DNA from: Promethearchaeota archaeon
GTDB lineage: Archaea > Asgardarchaeota > Lokiarchaeia > Sigynarchaeales > MK-D1
Length of the DNA: 12,390 bases
Direction: 5' to 3'
Assembly: GCA_016839865.1 (NCBI GenBank)
Contig: JAEOTN010000022.1
Location: forward strand, 1 to 12,390
Every line of letters begins with the position of its first letter. Within the stretch, counting starts at the first letter, position 1. Made by a program: the position numbers and the translations under genes. Positions 1 through 5,860 of the stretch are shown here, in pieces. The notes beneath the pieces are model-generated. The model was not told the DNA's origin. It searched no databases and saw nothing but the letters and a program-made list of their open reading frames with translations.

Positions 1-271
1 ATTCAATGCCACTTGGGCTAACAAGTCCCCCAATTGCTGCCCAATGTCCTTTCCCTTCAGCAAGAACTTTTTGCATTACGCCCATACGTTCCAGATGAAT
101 TTGAGCTCTTGCAGTAATCGCATCACCACAAATTTTATCTCTAGGAAACTTTTGTTTTTCTAGAACAATGGTTTTAACTCCAAATTCAGCAAGGTAAAAC
201 GCACAGGTGGATCCCGCAATTCCAGCTCCAATAATACACACATCAAATATTTTCTTCTCAGTTTCTGCCAT
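1..271 (-). CDS. Geranylgeranyl reductase family flavoprotein, N-terminal part
   Basis: Partial gene: the first 90 codons are present and the rest runs off the left edge. The product starts MAETEKKIFDVCIIGAGIAG, whose GAGIAGS is the GxGxxG dinucleotide-binding loop of a Rossmann FAD fold, followed by an acidic residue at the end of the second strand (VLEK). The motif PRDKICGDAIT near residue 46 is typical of the geranylgeranyl reductase / digeranylgeranylglycerophospholipid reductase family. In archaea these enzymes saturate the isoprenoid chains of membrane lipids with reduced FAD. Some relatives are halogenases or hydroxylases of the same fold, so the exact substrate is open. The ATG is preceded by AAAGGA about six bases upstream, a plausible ribosome binding site. 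The gene diverges from the bactofilin-like gene. Confidence 0.85.
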   Translation of the reverse strand, partial: MAETEKKIFDVCIIGAGIAGSTCAFYLAEFGVKTIVLEKQKFPRDKICGDAITARAQIHLERMGVMQKVLAEGKGHWAAIGGLVSPSGIE

Positions 272-330
272 GAATATCCTTTACAAAGTGTTGATTGAGA
301 TGATAGTAATCATTGTTCGTTCTTCAGACA

Positions 331-338
331 TTTAAATA
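331..338 (-). promoter_or_regulatory. TATA-like box for the geranylgeranyl reductase gene
   Basis: Read on the minus strand this is TATTTAAA. A start about 26 bp downstream would fall near 308 and give a leader of some 35 bases that includes the AAAGGA site before the ATG at 271. This is inferred from composition and spacing only. Confidence 0.45.
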
Positions 339-461
339 CCCGCTTATTGTGATCAACATCTCACATTTAATAAAAGGCAAATCTTGCTGGTGTTTTCTGG
401 CAATATTTTCTGAATAAAAGACACTTCATTTTGACTCTATAACTATTGGTCGCTGAATTGC

Positions 462-467
462 TTATAT
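462..467 (+). promoter_or_regulatory. Possible TATA box for the bactofilin-like gene
   Basis: TTATAT lies about 47 bp before the ATG at 512, giving a predicted start near 490 and a short leader. If used, it rules out the longer in-frame TTG start at 446. A second AT-rich candidate lies at 366-375. The rest of the 240-bp interval between the two divergent genes (272-511) shows no other clear feature. Confidence 0.35.
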
Positions 468-511
468 TGGAAACAACAATTTCATTCATATTGAAAAGAT
501 TTGTGAATAAT

Positions 512-1528
512 ATGAGCGACAAAGTATATGAAGAAATTCTAAAAGAGTTAGAAATGTCATATTCTCAAGGAGAAATAGAGGAATCTTCTTATCAAGAGTT
601 AAAGCAACGCTATACAAGAAAAATGGAAGAAAATTCTAATATAGAAAACGAACCAACTACGATAATTACCTATAAATCTCTAGGAGGTCATAGCGTTTCT
701 GACGAAACGATTAAATTTTCAGGTGCTGCACGTTTACCTGGGGGAATTATGCCTAGATTTGTGAAAGTATCCGGATCGTGTAAAATTAAAGACGATATTG
801 AAGTAAATGGGATAAAATGTTCAGGATTACTTCGAAGTGCGGGTTCTATTGTAAGTCATGGAGATATTCAAGTATCAGGTGCATTTAAATCTAAAAAAAA
901 TGTTTCTGCTACTGGGGATGTAAATGTTTCGGGAGCTGCAAGAGTGAAGGGAGATCTTGATACAACTGGAGCTATTAAAATATCTGGAGCTATGATCGTC
1001 AACGGAGGAATTACAGGAAAAGAAGGAGTTCGTGTGTCTGGCAGAGCGAGGACTGATGGAAATTTGTATTCGGAAAATGATATCGAAGTTAAAGGGTCCG
1101 TCAAAGTAAGTGGAAGCGTGATTGGAGATAATATAAAATTCAAAGCTTCACATGAATTTCGACGATTTCTCAGAAGTTTATGGCGATCCAAAGTGGAAGG
1201 AAATATCACCGGCAGCGGAGAAGTGAGTGTAGATAATATTCATGTAGATGGCAATGTAAGGGGTAAAGTGGTAAGGATAGGGCATAATAGCAGAATTGAG
1301 GGAAAGGTTCAATATACGGACAATATTTTTATTGAACACGATGTTTTTTTGAGAGAGCAACCCGAAAGAATCTCTCTCGAAGGAAGACCTATTCCAGTTC
1401 CACATCGCACACCTGTTCAAAAATTCCCATCGATTTCCAGTAATGGTGTACCAGCTTTCTGTTCTAATTGTGGAGAAGAAGTTGGAAAAGGAAAGAAATT
1501 TTGTCCCGCGTGTGGGTCAAATCTCTAA
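512..1528 (+). CDS. Bactofilin-like beta-helix protein with SHOCT-like head and C-terminal zinc ribbon
   Basis: The 338-residue product has three parts. Residues 1-42 are a charged helical segment (ILKELEMSYSQGEIEESSY) that resembles SHOCT oligomerisation domains. Residues about 60-280 hold degenerate repeats of about 18 residues with the core hxVSGxxxxxG (DIQVSGAF, DVNVSGAA, AIKISGAM, GVRVSGRA), the pattern of a parallel beta-helix as in bactofilins and related polymer-forming proteins. Residues 317-334 form a CxxC-x10-CxxC zinc ribbon (Cys317, 320, 331, 334). Bactofilins self-assemble into nucleotide-free filaments, so a scaffold role is inferred by family. No signal peptide or membrane segment is seen, so it should be cytosolic. 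ATG 512 was preferred to in-frame TTG 446 and GTG 503 because the next residues begin the conserved helical head and a TATA-like box lies inside the longer frame. The stop overlaps that of the convergent MDR gene. Confidence 0.78.
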   Translation: MSDKVYEEILKELEMSYSQGEIEESSYQELKQRYTRKMEENSNIENEPTTIITYKSLGGHSVSDETIKFSGAARLPGGIMPRFVKVSGSCKIKDDIEVNGIKCSGLLRSAGSIVSHGDIQVSGAFKSKKNVSATGDVNVSGAARVKGDLDTTGAIKISGAMIVNGGITGKEGVRVSGRARTDGNLYSENDIEVKGSVKVSGSVIGDNIKFKASHEFRRFLRSLWRSKVEGNITGSGEVSVDNIHVDGNVRGKVVRIGHNSRIEGKVQYTDNIFIEHDVFLREQPERISLEGRPIPVPHRTPVQKFPSISSNGVPAFCSNCGEEVGKGKKFCPACGSNL

Positions 1529-2502
1529 TTTTTTATAGAAATTACTACATTACCTTTTTTTCGTCCTGTTTCTACATATCGATGTGCTTCTACAGCTTGT
1601 TCCAAACTGAATGTTTTATCTATAACTGATTTTATCTTTCCGTTCTCAATCATTTTCACTAGCGTTTCTAGATCCTCAATTGATTCTTTAGCAGTTCCCG
1701 CAATAACCGTGATTTTATGAATTCTCTTCGTCCATCTTTTCCGGATTGAATGTGTAAATCGTGGATTTGCTATCAAGAAGAATCCACCCTTCTTGATAGA
1801 TTGAATGCAGCCTTTATAGGGAGCTTTTCCCACAACATCAAAAATTACATCGTAAAGATGCTCTTTTGCTGTGAAGTCTTCTTTTGTATAGTCAATAACA
1901 TGATCAGCACCGATAGATAGTAACATATCTAACTTTTCTGTAGAATCAACAGCTGTAACTTTTGCTCCATAAGATTTTGCAATTTGAACTGCGATAGTGC
2001 CAATACTCCCCCCAGCCCCATTTATCAATACTTTTTGCCCCGATTGTATATTAGCTTTCTCTAAAAAAGATAAAGAATTAAATCCACCAACTGGAAATAC
2101 CGCAGCTTCTTTAAAAGTCATATTATTTGGTTTTTTAGAATAGAAATTCTCATCAGAAAAAATCACATATTCTGCGTATCCTCCCATTTCAAAACCAAGT
2201 TGTCCAAAAATTTCATCTTCAGGCTTGATTTTAGTGACGTTTTCCCCAACAGAATCGACCACTCCAGCAATTTCTTGACCAAGGACAACCTGTTTCCGTG
2301 GTTTAAAGACACCCATGAATAATCGAATGAGGAATCTTAAGAAAAATGGCATATTTAGACTACGCATTTCACAATCACCCATTGACACCGAAGCGGCTTT
2401 AACTCGTACGAGAATTTCATCCTCCTTAGGAACTGGTTTCTCTACATATTGAAGCTCGAGCACTTCTGGTGGTCCATATCTGGTTAACACTACTGCTTTC
2501 AT
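1525..2502 (-). CDS. MDR-family NAD(P)-dependent oxidoreductase (quinone-oxidoreductase-like)
   Basis: The 325-residue product is a medium-chain dehydrogenase/reductase. An N-terminal GroES-like domain (about 1-120) carries GQEIAGVVDSVG at 75-86. A Rossmann domain has the glycine loop GAGGSIG at 162-168 followed by AVQIAKSYGAKV, then GADHVIDYTKEDF, the signature of quinone oxidoreductase and zinc-free alcohol dehydrogenase members. The four-cysteine lobe of zinc alcohol dehydrogenases is absent. The expected reaction is NAD(P)H-dependent reduction of a quinone or enone. The substrate cannot be read from sequence. Length is normal for the family. It lies 89 bp downstream of the nitroreductase on the same strand, but a T-tract between them suggests separate transcripts. 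Confidence 0.88.
   Translation of the reverse strand: MKAVVLTRYGPPEVLELQYVEKPVPKEDEILVRVKAASVSMGDCEMRSLNMPFFLRFLIRLFMGVFKPRKQVVLGQEIAGVVDSVGENVTKIKPEDEIFGQLGFEMGGYAEYVIFSDENFYSKKPNNMTFKEAAVFPVGGFNSLSFLEKANIQSGQKVLINGAGGSIGTIAVQIAKSYGAKVTAVDSTEKLDMLLSIGADHVIDYTKEDFTAKEHLYDVIFDVVGKAPYKGCIQSIKKGGFFLIANPRFTHSIRKRWTKRIHKITVIAGTAKESIEDLETLVKMIENGKIKSVIDKTFSLEQAVEAHRYVETGRKKGNVVISIKN
1529..1534 (+). terminator. U-tract after the bactofilin-like gene
   Basis: Six T follow the stop codon directly, and a second T-run lies at 1554-1561. Archaeal termination often needs only a U-tract. Both runs lie inside the antisense 3' end of the MDR gene. Confidence 0.35.
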
Positions 2503-2558
2503 ACTACTTCCCGATGATATAATTCTAAGGTCTGTGTATATCAGAAAACAAAAGGATT

Positions 2559-2567
2559 TCTAAATAT
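2559..2567 (-). promoter_or_regulatory. Possible TATA box for the MDR gene
   Basis: Minus-strand reading gives GATATTTAG. Transcription would start near 2537, leaving a leader of about 35 bases that ends in GGGAAGTAGT before the ATG. This is a composition-based guess. Confidence 0.3.
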
Positions 2568-2575
2568 CGATTATG

Positions 2576-2582
2576 AAAAAAA
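2576..2582 (-). terminator. U-tract terminator of the nitroreductase gene
   Basis: Seven A on the plus strand, read as T7 on the transcript strand, lie about 10 bp past the nitroreductase stop. No stem is visible, consistent with archaeal intrinsic termination. Confidence 0.5.
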
Positions 2583-2591
2583 GGTTAAGAA

Positions 2592-3173
2592 TTACTCGTA
2601 TATCTTTCGAATGACATCTGTAAGTGATTTTTTTGGAACGTGCATTTTTCCATCTTCAGTTTTCCAGTACTTGAAATCTCCAGAAAAATCTTCAATTTGC
2701 GATTCCTCATCTGGATATCCAATAGAAACCACATATTTTACTTCTAGATGCTTTTCTGATCCCAATCCCAATAAAGAATGAATTGCAGGTCTATCAATAG
2801 CTCCTTGCCAACATGCACCCAGACCAAAATTCGTAATTCCAAGAAGTATGTTTTCTACAGCAGCACCACAATCCGTATTCCCTTCTTTCTTAATTGTTGT
2901 GTCAAGTAATACAACAATATATGCCATAGGTTGTCTACTCGGTTCAGGATTTCTCATTTCTGGAGGTAGAGCTCCAGCCCATCGAACTAAAGGAAACATT
3001 TTCTCTCGCATGTGTTCATTAGTTATAATAACGTATTCTAATGCTTGCTTGTTGCTTCCTTGGGGTGCGATTCGTGCAAAATCAACGAGTTTTTTGAGAA
3101 TATCCAAGGGCACTGGTTTTGGTTTAAAACGTCGTATGGTTCTTCTTTTCTTTACTAATTCTTCAAAATCCAT
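2592..3173 (-). CDS. Nitroreductase-family FMN oxidoreductase
   Basis: The 193-residue product is a single-domain nitroreductase. It has the N-terminal FMN phosphate-binding stretch KKRRTIRRF (8-16), APQGSNKQ (36-43), corresponding to the usual APSGxNxQ, the central helix DCGAAVENILLGITNFGLGACW (101-122), and SIGYPDE (150-156). These proteins are homodimeric FMN enzymes that transfer hydride from NAD(P)H to nitro compounds, quinones or flavins. The physiological substrate is unknown. Length is typical of the short archaeal and bacterial members. The start is supported by a TATA-like box 24-33 bp upstream, implying a nearly leaderless transcript. It diverges from the DUF4240 gene. Confidence 0.9.
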   Translation of the reverse strand: MDFEELVKKRRTIRRFKPKPVPLDILKKLVDFARIAPQGSNKQALEYVIITNEHMREKMFPLVRWAGALPPEMRNPEPSRQPMAYIVVLLDTTIKKEGNTDCGAAVENILLGITNFGLGACWQGAIDRPAIHSLLGLGSEKHLEVKYVVSIGYPDEESQIEDFSGDFKYWKTEDGKMHVPKKSLTDVIRKIYE

Positions 3174-3196
3174 GATATTCTAGAATGTCTTATCAT

Positions 3197-3206
3197 AATA
3201 AAAAAA
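3197..3206 (-). promoter_or_regulatory. TATA-like box for the nitroreductase gene
   Basis: The minus strand reads TTTTTTTATT. Its centre is about 28 bp before the ATG at 3173, the spacing of a leaderless archaeal promoter. Confidence 0.4.
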
Positions 3207-3228
3207 GTGTTGATCTTGCCCTAAGACA

Positions 3229-3236
3229 TATTTAAA
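3229..3236 (+). promoter_or_regulatory. TATA box for the DUF4240 fusion gene
   Basis: TATTTAAA is centred about 28 bp before the ATG at 3261. The overlap of this box with the in-frame TTG at 3237 argues strongly that translation starts at the ATG on a leaderless mRNA. Confidence 0.6.
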
Positions 3237-3260
3237 TTGGGTAGGACGTTAGAAAATGCA

Positions 3261-4586
3261 ATGGACGTTGAAACTTTTTGGGAATTAATTGAAAAATCCG
3301 GTGGAGACGATAAACGACTAGCGACGTTGCTGCAAGAACTCAAATCAGAAGAAATTCGAGGATTCGGTGACCTTTTAGATATTTTCCATAGCAAGGCATA
3401 TAACTGGAACTTATGGGCAGCAGCATACTTGATCAACGGAGGATGTAGTGAGGAGGAATTTGATCAGTTTGTATATTGGTTAATCAGTAGAGGAGAAGAG
3501 ACATATAGTAATTCTGTAGATGATCCAGACTATTTGGCAGAAATTGTCACAGTAGATGATAATACATTTGATGATAGTTTCATTATTAGTATCGCACGTG
3601 CTTTAGATCGTTTAGGAAAAACAATAGACGGAAGAGCAGTAGTCACTATTCCTGCTGAACTGATGAAATTTAAAAAGAAACCCACTAAACCTCGTGGGAA
3701 AGAGTGGGAAGATGATAGCGATTTACCAGAGATGTATCCAAAGCTCGGTGAGAAATATGCAGAAATGCTCGAATGGGACGAAGACAGCGACGATTGGGAT
3801 GACGAGGACAAAGGCAAAAGCAAATTACGGAGAGCTTGGGATAAATTTGTTGAGTTCTTTGCAAAAATTTTTGATAAATTTGTAAAATTCTTCAGCAAAA
3901 AGAAAAAAGACGAAGAGGAAGAAGAAGAAGAAGAAAAACCAACAAATCGTTTAACTACAAATATGGGTGTTAATTTCTGGTTGTATCTTGCCTTTTTGGT
4001 CTTGTTTTTGGGATTTATTGCTATGATACCAGTAACATTCATTCTGCAAAATAACACACTAATAGATATCAGTCAATTAGAAGGTATGGAAGCCAACTTG
4101 ATTGATATTTTTACACGCTATAATTTCCGTCCTGAATGGAATTCCGTTTTTGAGAGATATATTGGGAGACGGCTGTCATTCTTAGATGCAAGATATCTTA
4201 AATGGAACAATTTGCATTATATTTGGGGATTCGGGATAATCTCATCTTTGATTGCGGGTTTACCATTTTTCAAACTCTTATTTCAACGCAGACATGTGCA
4301 ATTAACACCGGATGGAATGGAATTTTTAACCAAAAAAGAAGTCCTAAAGAGCAAAATACCTGTGAAAGAAATTGAATCTATTTGGATTAGTAAAAGCAAT
4401 ACCATCCAAATCAATACAAAGAAGAAATCTGATACTGAACCAGTCTTGTTAATGGATTTAGTGGATGTAAAACCAATTAAAAACTACTGTCAAGACAAAA
4501 AAATAGAGACTGAAGATAGTACGTTAATCAAAATGCTTTATACTTTAACAGTACGTAAGTTCAAAAAGATTAGAAGCAAGGATTGA
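3261..4586 (+). CDS. DUF4240 domain fused to acidic linker, two membrane helices and a possible PH-like domain
   Basis: The 441-residue product opens with a DUF4240 domain (about 1-165): FWELIEKS near residue 6, then YNWNLWAAAYLINGGCSEEE around residues 47-66 and WLISRGEETY, which closely follow the family consensus best known from bacteria such as Streptomyces. The domain's biochemical role is not established. After it come a very acidic stretch (172-184), two 11-residue amphipathic repeats (KFVEFFAKIFD, KFVKFFSKKKK), a poly-Glu run, a hydrophobic helix (239-262), a loop of about 60 residues, a second helix (about 321-341) and a basic, beta-rich tail with LTPDGMEFLTKKEVL that resembles bacterial PH-like domains. 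With two helices, both ends are predicted on the same side, probably cytosolic. ATG 3261 was chosen over TTG 3237 because of the TATA box. No partner gene is adjacent on the same strand. Confidence 0.8.
   Translation: MDVETFWELIEKSGGDDKRLATLLQELKSEEIRGFGDLLDIFHSKAYNWNLWAAAYLINGGCSEEEFDQFVYWLISRGEETYSNSVDDPDYLAEIVTVDDNTFDDSFIISIARALDRLGKTIDGRAVVTIPAELMKFKKKPTKPRGKEWEDDSDLPEMYPKLGEKYAEMLEWDEDSDDWDDEDKGKSKLRRAWDKFVEFFAKIFDKFVKFFSKKKKDEEEEEEEEKPTNRLTTNMGVNFWLYLAFLVLFLGFIAMIPVTFILQNNTLIDISQLEGMEANLIDIFTRYNFRPEWNSVFERYIGRRLSFLDARYLKWNNLHYIWGFGIISSLIAGLPFFKLLFQRRHVQLTPDGMEFLTKKEVLKSKIPVKEIESIWISKSNTIQINTKKKSDTEPVLLMDLVDVKPIKNYCQDKKIETEDSTLIKMLYTLTVRKFKKIRSKD
3840..3905 (+). repeat. Imperfect 33-bp tandem duplication inside the DUF4240 gene
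   Basis: GATAAATTTGT occurs at 3840 and again at 3873, exactly 33 bp apart. The flanking bases are similar, so each copy encodes DKFV(E/K)FF(A/S)K. The result is two successive 11-residue amphipathic helical turns. Confidence 0.6.
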
Positions 4587-4592
4587 TTTTTT
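4587..4592 (+). terminator. U-tract terminator of the DUF4240 gene
   Basis: T6 directly follows the stop, and a further T-rich stretch runs to about 4602. No hairpin is seen. Confidence 0.5.
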
Positions 4593-4646
4593 ATCTTTCT
4601 TTAGATTCTCAACACAACTCTTTTTAACCTCACATACCTAAATAAT

Positions 4647-4652
4647 AGGTGA
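4647..4652 (+). promoter_or_regulatory. Ribosome binding site of the acyl-CoA dehydrogenase gene
   Basis: AGGTGA, complementary to the conserved 16S rRNA 3' end, sits six bases before the ATG at 4659. This gene therefore has a true leader, unlike several neighbours. TTTTTAACC near 4619-4626 could be its TATA element. Confidence 0.6.
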
Positions 4653-4658
4653 GTTAGT

Positions 4659-5840
4659 ATGGGTGCAGAAGAATATTTGATGTACACAGAAGAAGAACGT
4701 GAATTTCGTGAGTATGTGAAGCAATTTTGTATGGATGAAATTGTACCTCATGAAGATGAAATCCAAAATGAAAATATCTATTCCAAAGAAATTTTATACA
4801 AGATTGGGCAAGCCGGATTGATGTCGGTCCATCATCCAAAAGAACTTGGAATTGGAAATTATGCTGGTAGAGGTTTAGTTTACGAAACTATCGTTGCAGA
4901 AGAGGTTTCTGCAGTAGTTGCAGGACTCGATATGGCACGAATGGCATCTGCAACCTTATATGGTAAACCTGTTTCTCGATTTGGAACAGAATTCCAAAAA
5001 GAAAAATATCTGAAACCGGTGATTCGGGGTGAAAAGATAGGAGCCTTGGGAATTACTGAGCCAAATGTTGGTTCTGATGTCGCTGGCATGGAAACCCATG
5101 CTGAACCCAAGGATGATGGATATCTTATAAATGGACATAAAAAATATATCACAAATGGCAGTCAAGCAGATTTTCTCTGTATATTTGCCATCACCGATTC
5201 AGAGGTTCACTCTAAACAAGGGATGTCTGCATTTATTATTGAAAATACCATGCCAGGATTTAGTGTAGTTAAGGATTTAGACCTAATGGGGATGAATGGC
5301 GCACGTGTATCTGAATTAAAATTTGAAGACATTTATGTTCCGAGAGAAAATGTTCTGGGAAAAATTGGAGATGGATTCGCAATTTGTATGGATGAATTAG
5401 ATTCAGAACGTGTAGCAATCGCAGCAGAAGCACTTGGGTATGCACGACCCGCCTTAGAAAAGGCTATAGAACATGCTCAGACACGAGTACAATTTGGCAA
5501 GCCAATTCGTTTGTTTGAAGGGGTGAATTTCAAAATTGCAGATATGGCTACGGATTTTGAAGCTGCTCGATTATTAACTCTAAATTCTGCACGACGATAT
5601 GACAAGGGTCTTATAATAAGTAAGGAAGCTGCTATGGCAAAAATCTTTGCAACGAAAATGGCAGTGGATGTATGTGATAGTGCTATCCAGATTCTTGGAG
5701 GAAGAGGATACGAGAAAGAGAACAAAGTTGAGAGATATTATCGAGACGCTAAATTGATGGAAATCGGTGGAGGGACAAGTGAAATTCTAAGGTATTTGGT
5801 TCAACGTGAGATATTCAAAGAAAATAAAAAGAAGAAGTAA
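4659..5840 (+). CDS. Acyl-CoA dehydrogenase, isovaleryl/long-chain type active site
   Basis: The 393-residue product matches the usual 380-400 of acyl-CoA dehydrogenases. Visible motifs are GALGITEPNVGSD (FAD and substrate loop, about 128-140), YITNGSQAD, VQFGKPI, AIQILGGRGYEKE and RYYRDAK. It oxidises an acyl-CoA to the trans-2-enoyl-CoA and passes electrons through FAD, normally to an electron transfer flavoprotein. Family comparison: the medium-chain catalytic Glu before GTS is here Gly371 (IGGGTSEI), while a Glu in LDSERVAIAA (Glu250) sits where isovaleryl-CoA and long-chain enzymes place their catalytic base. This predicts a branched- or long-chain-type enzyme rather than a dead one. The C-terminus is lysine-rich (KENKKKK). 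The phosphoesterase follows after 20 bp, and a crotonase lies 2.6 kb away on the other strand. Confidence 0.93.
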   Translation: MGAEEYLMYTEEEREFREYVKQFCMDEIVPHEDEIQNENIYSKEILYKIGQAGLMSVHHPKELGIGNYAGRGLVYETIVAEEVSAVVAGLDMARMASATLYGKPVSRFGTEFQKEKYLKPVIRGEKIGALGITEPNVGSDVAGMETHAEPKDDGYLINGHKKYITNGSQADFLCIFAITDSEVHSKQGMSAFIIENTMPGFSVVKDLDLMGMNGARVSELKFEDIYVPRENVLGKIGDGFAICMDELDSERVAIAAEALGYARPALEKAIEHAQTRVQFGKPIRLFEGVNFKIADMATDFEAARLLTLNSARRYDKGLIISKEAAMAKIFATKMAVDVCDSAIQILGGRGYEKENKVERYYRDAKLMEIGGGTSEILRYLVQREIFKENKKKK

Positions 5841-5852
5841 TTGTACACAATT
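5839..5852. repeat. Short inverted repeat AATTGT-AC-ACAATT
   Basis: Two perfect 6-bp arms with a 2-bp centre overlap the stop of the dehydrogenase gene and lie just before the phosphoesterase ATG. The loop is too short for an RNA hairpin. It could be a dimeric-regulator site or chance in AT-rich DNA. Confidence 0.3.
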
Positions 5853-5860
5853 AGAATCTC

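Noticed and set aside
296..363. Inverted repeat TGAGATG ... CATCTCA flanking the TATA box at 331-338
   Set aside because: Only seven bases per arm with a 54-base gap. Expected by chance often enough that an operator cannot be claimed.
446..511. In-frame TTG-started N-terminal extension of the bactofilin-like gene
   Set aside because: A TATA-like box lies within it and it adds a hydrophobic stretch ahead of the recognisable helical head. ATG 512 is a better start.
868..1209. Minus-strand open frame inside the beta-helix region
   Set aside because: Antisense shadow of repeated VSG codons, with no promoter, ribosome site or recognisable motif.
3530..4057. Long serine-rich open frame on the minus strand
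   Set aside because: It is the antisense reading of the Glu/Asp-rich linker of the DUF4240 gene (GAA/GAG read as TTC/CTC), with no start signal or family motif.
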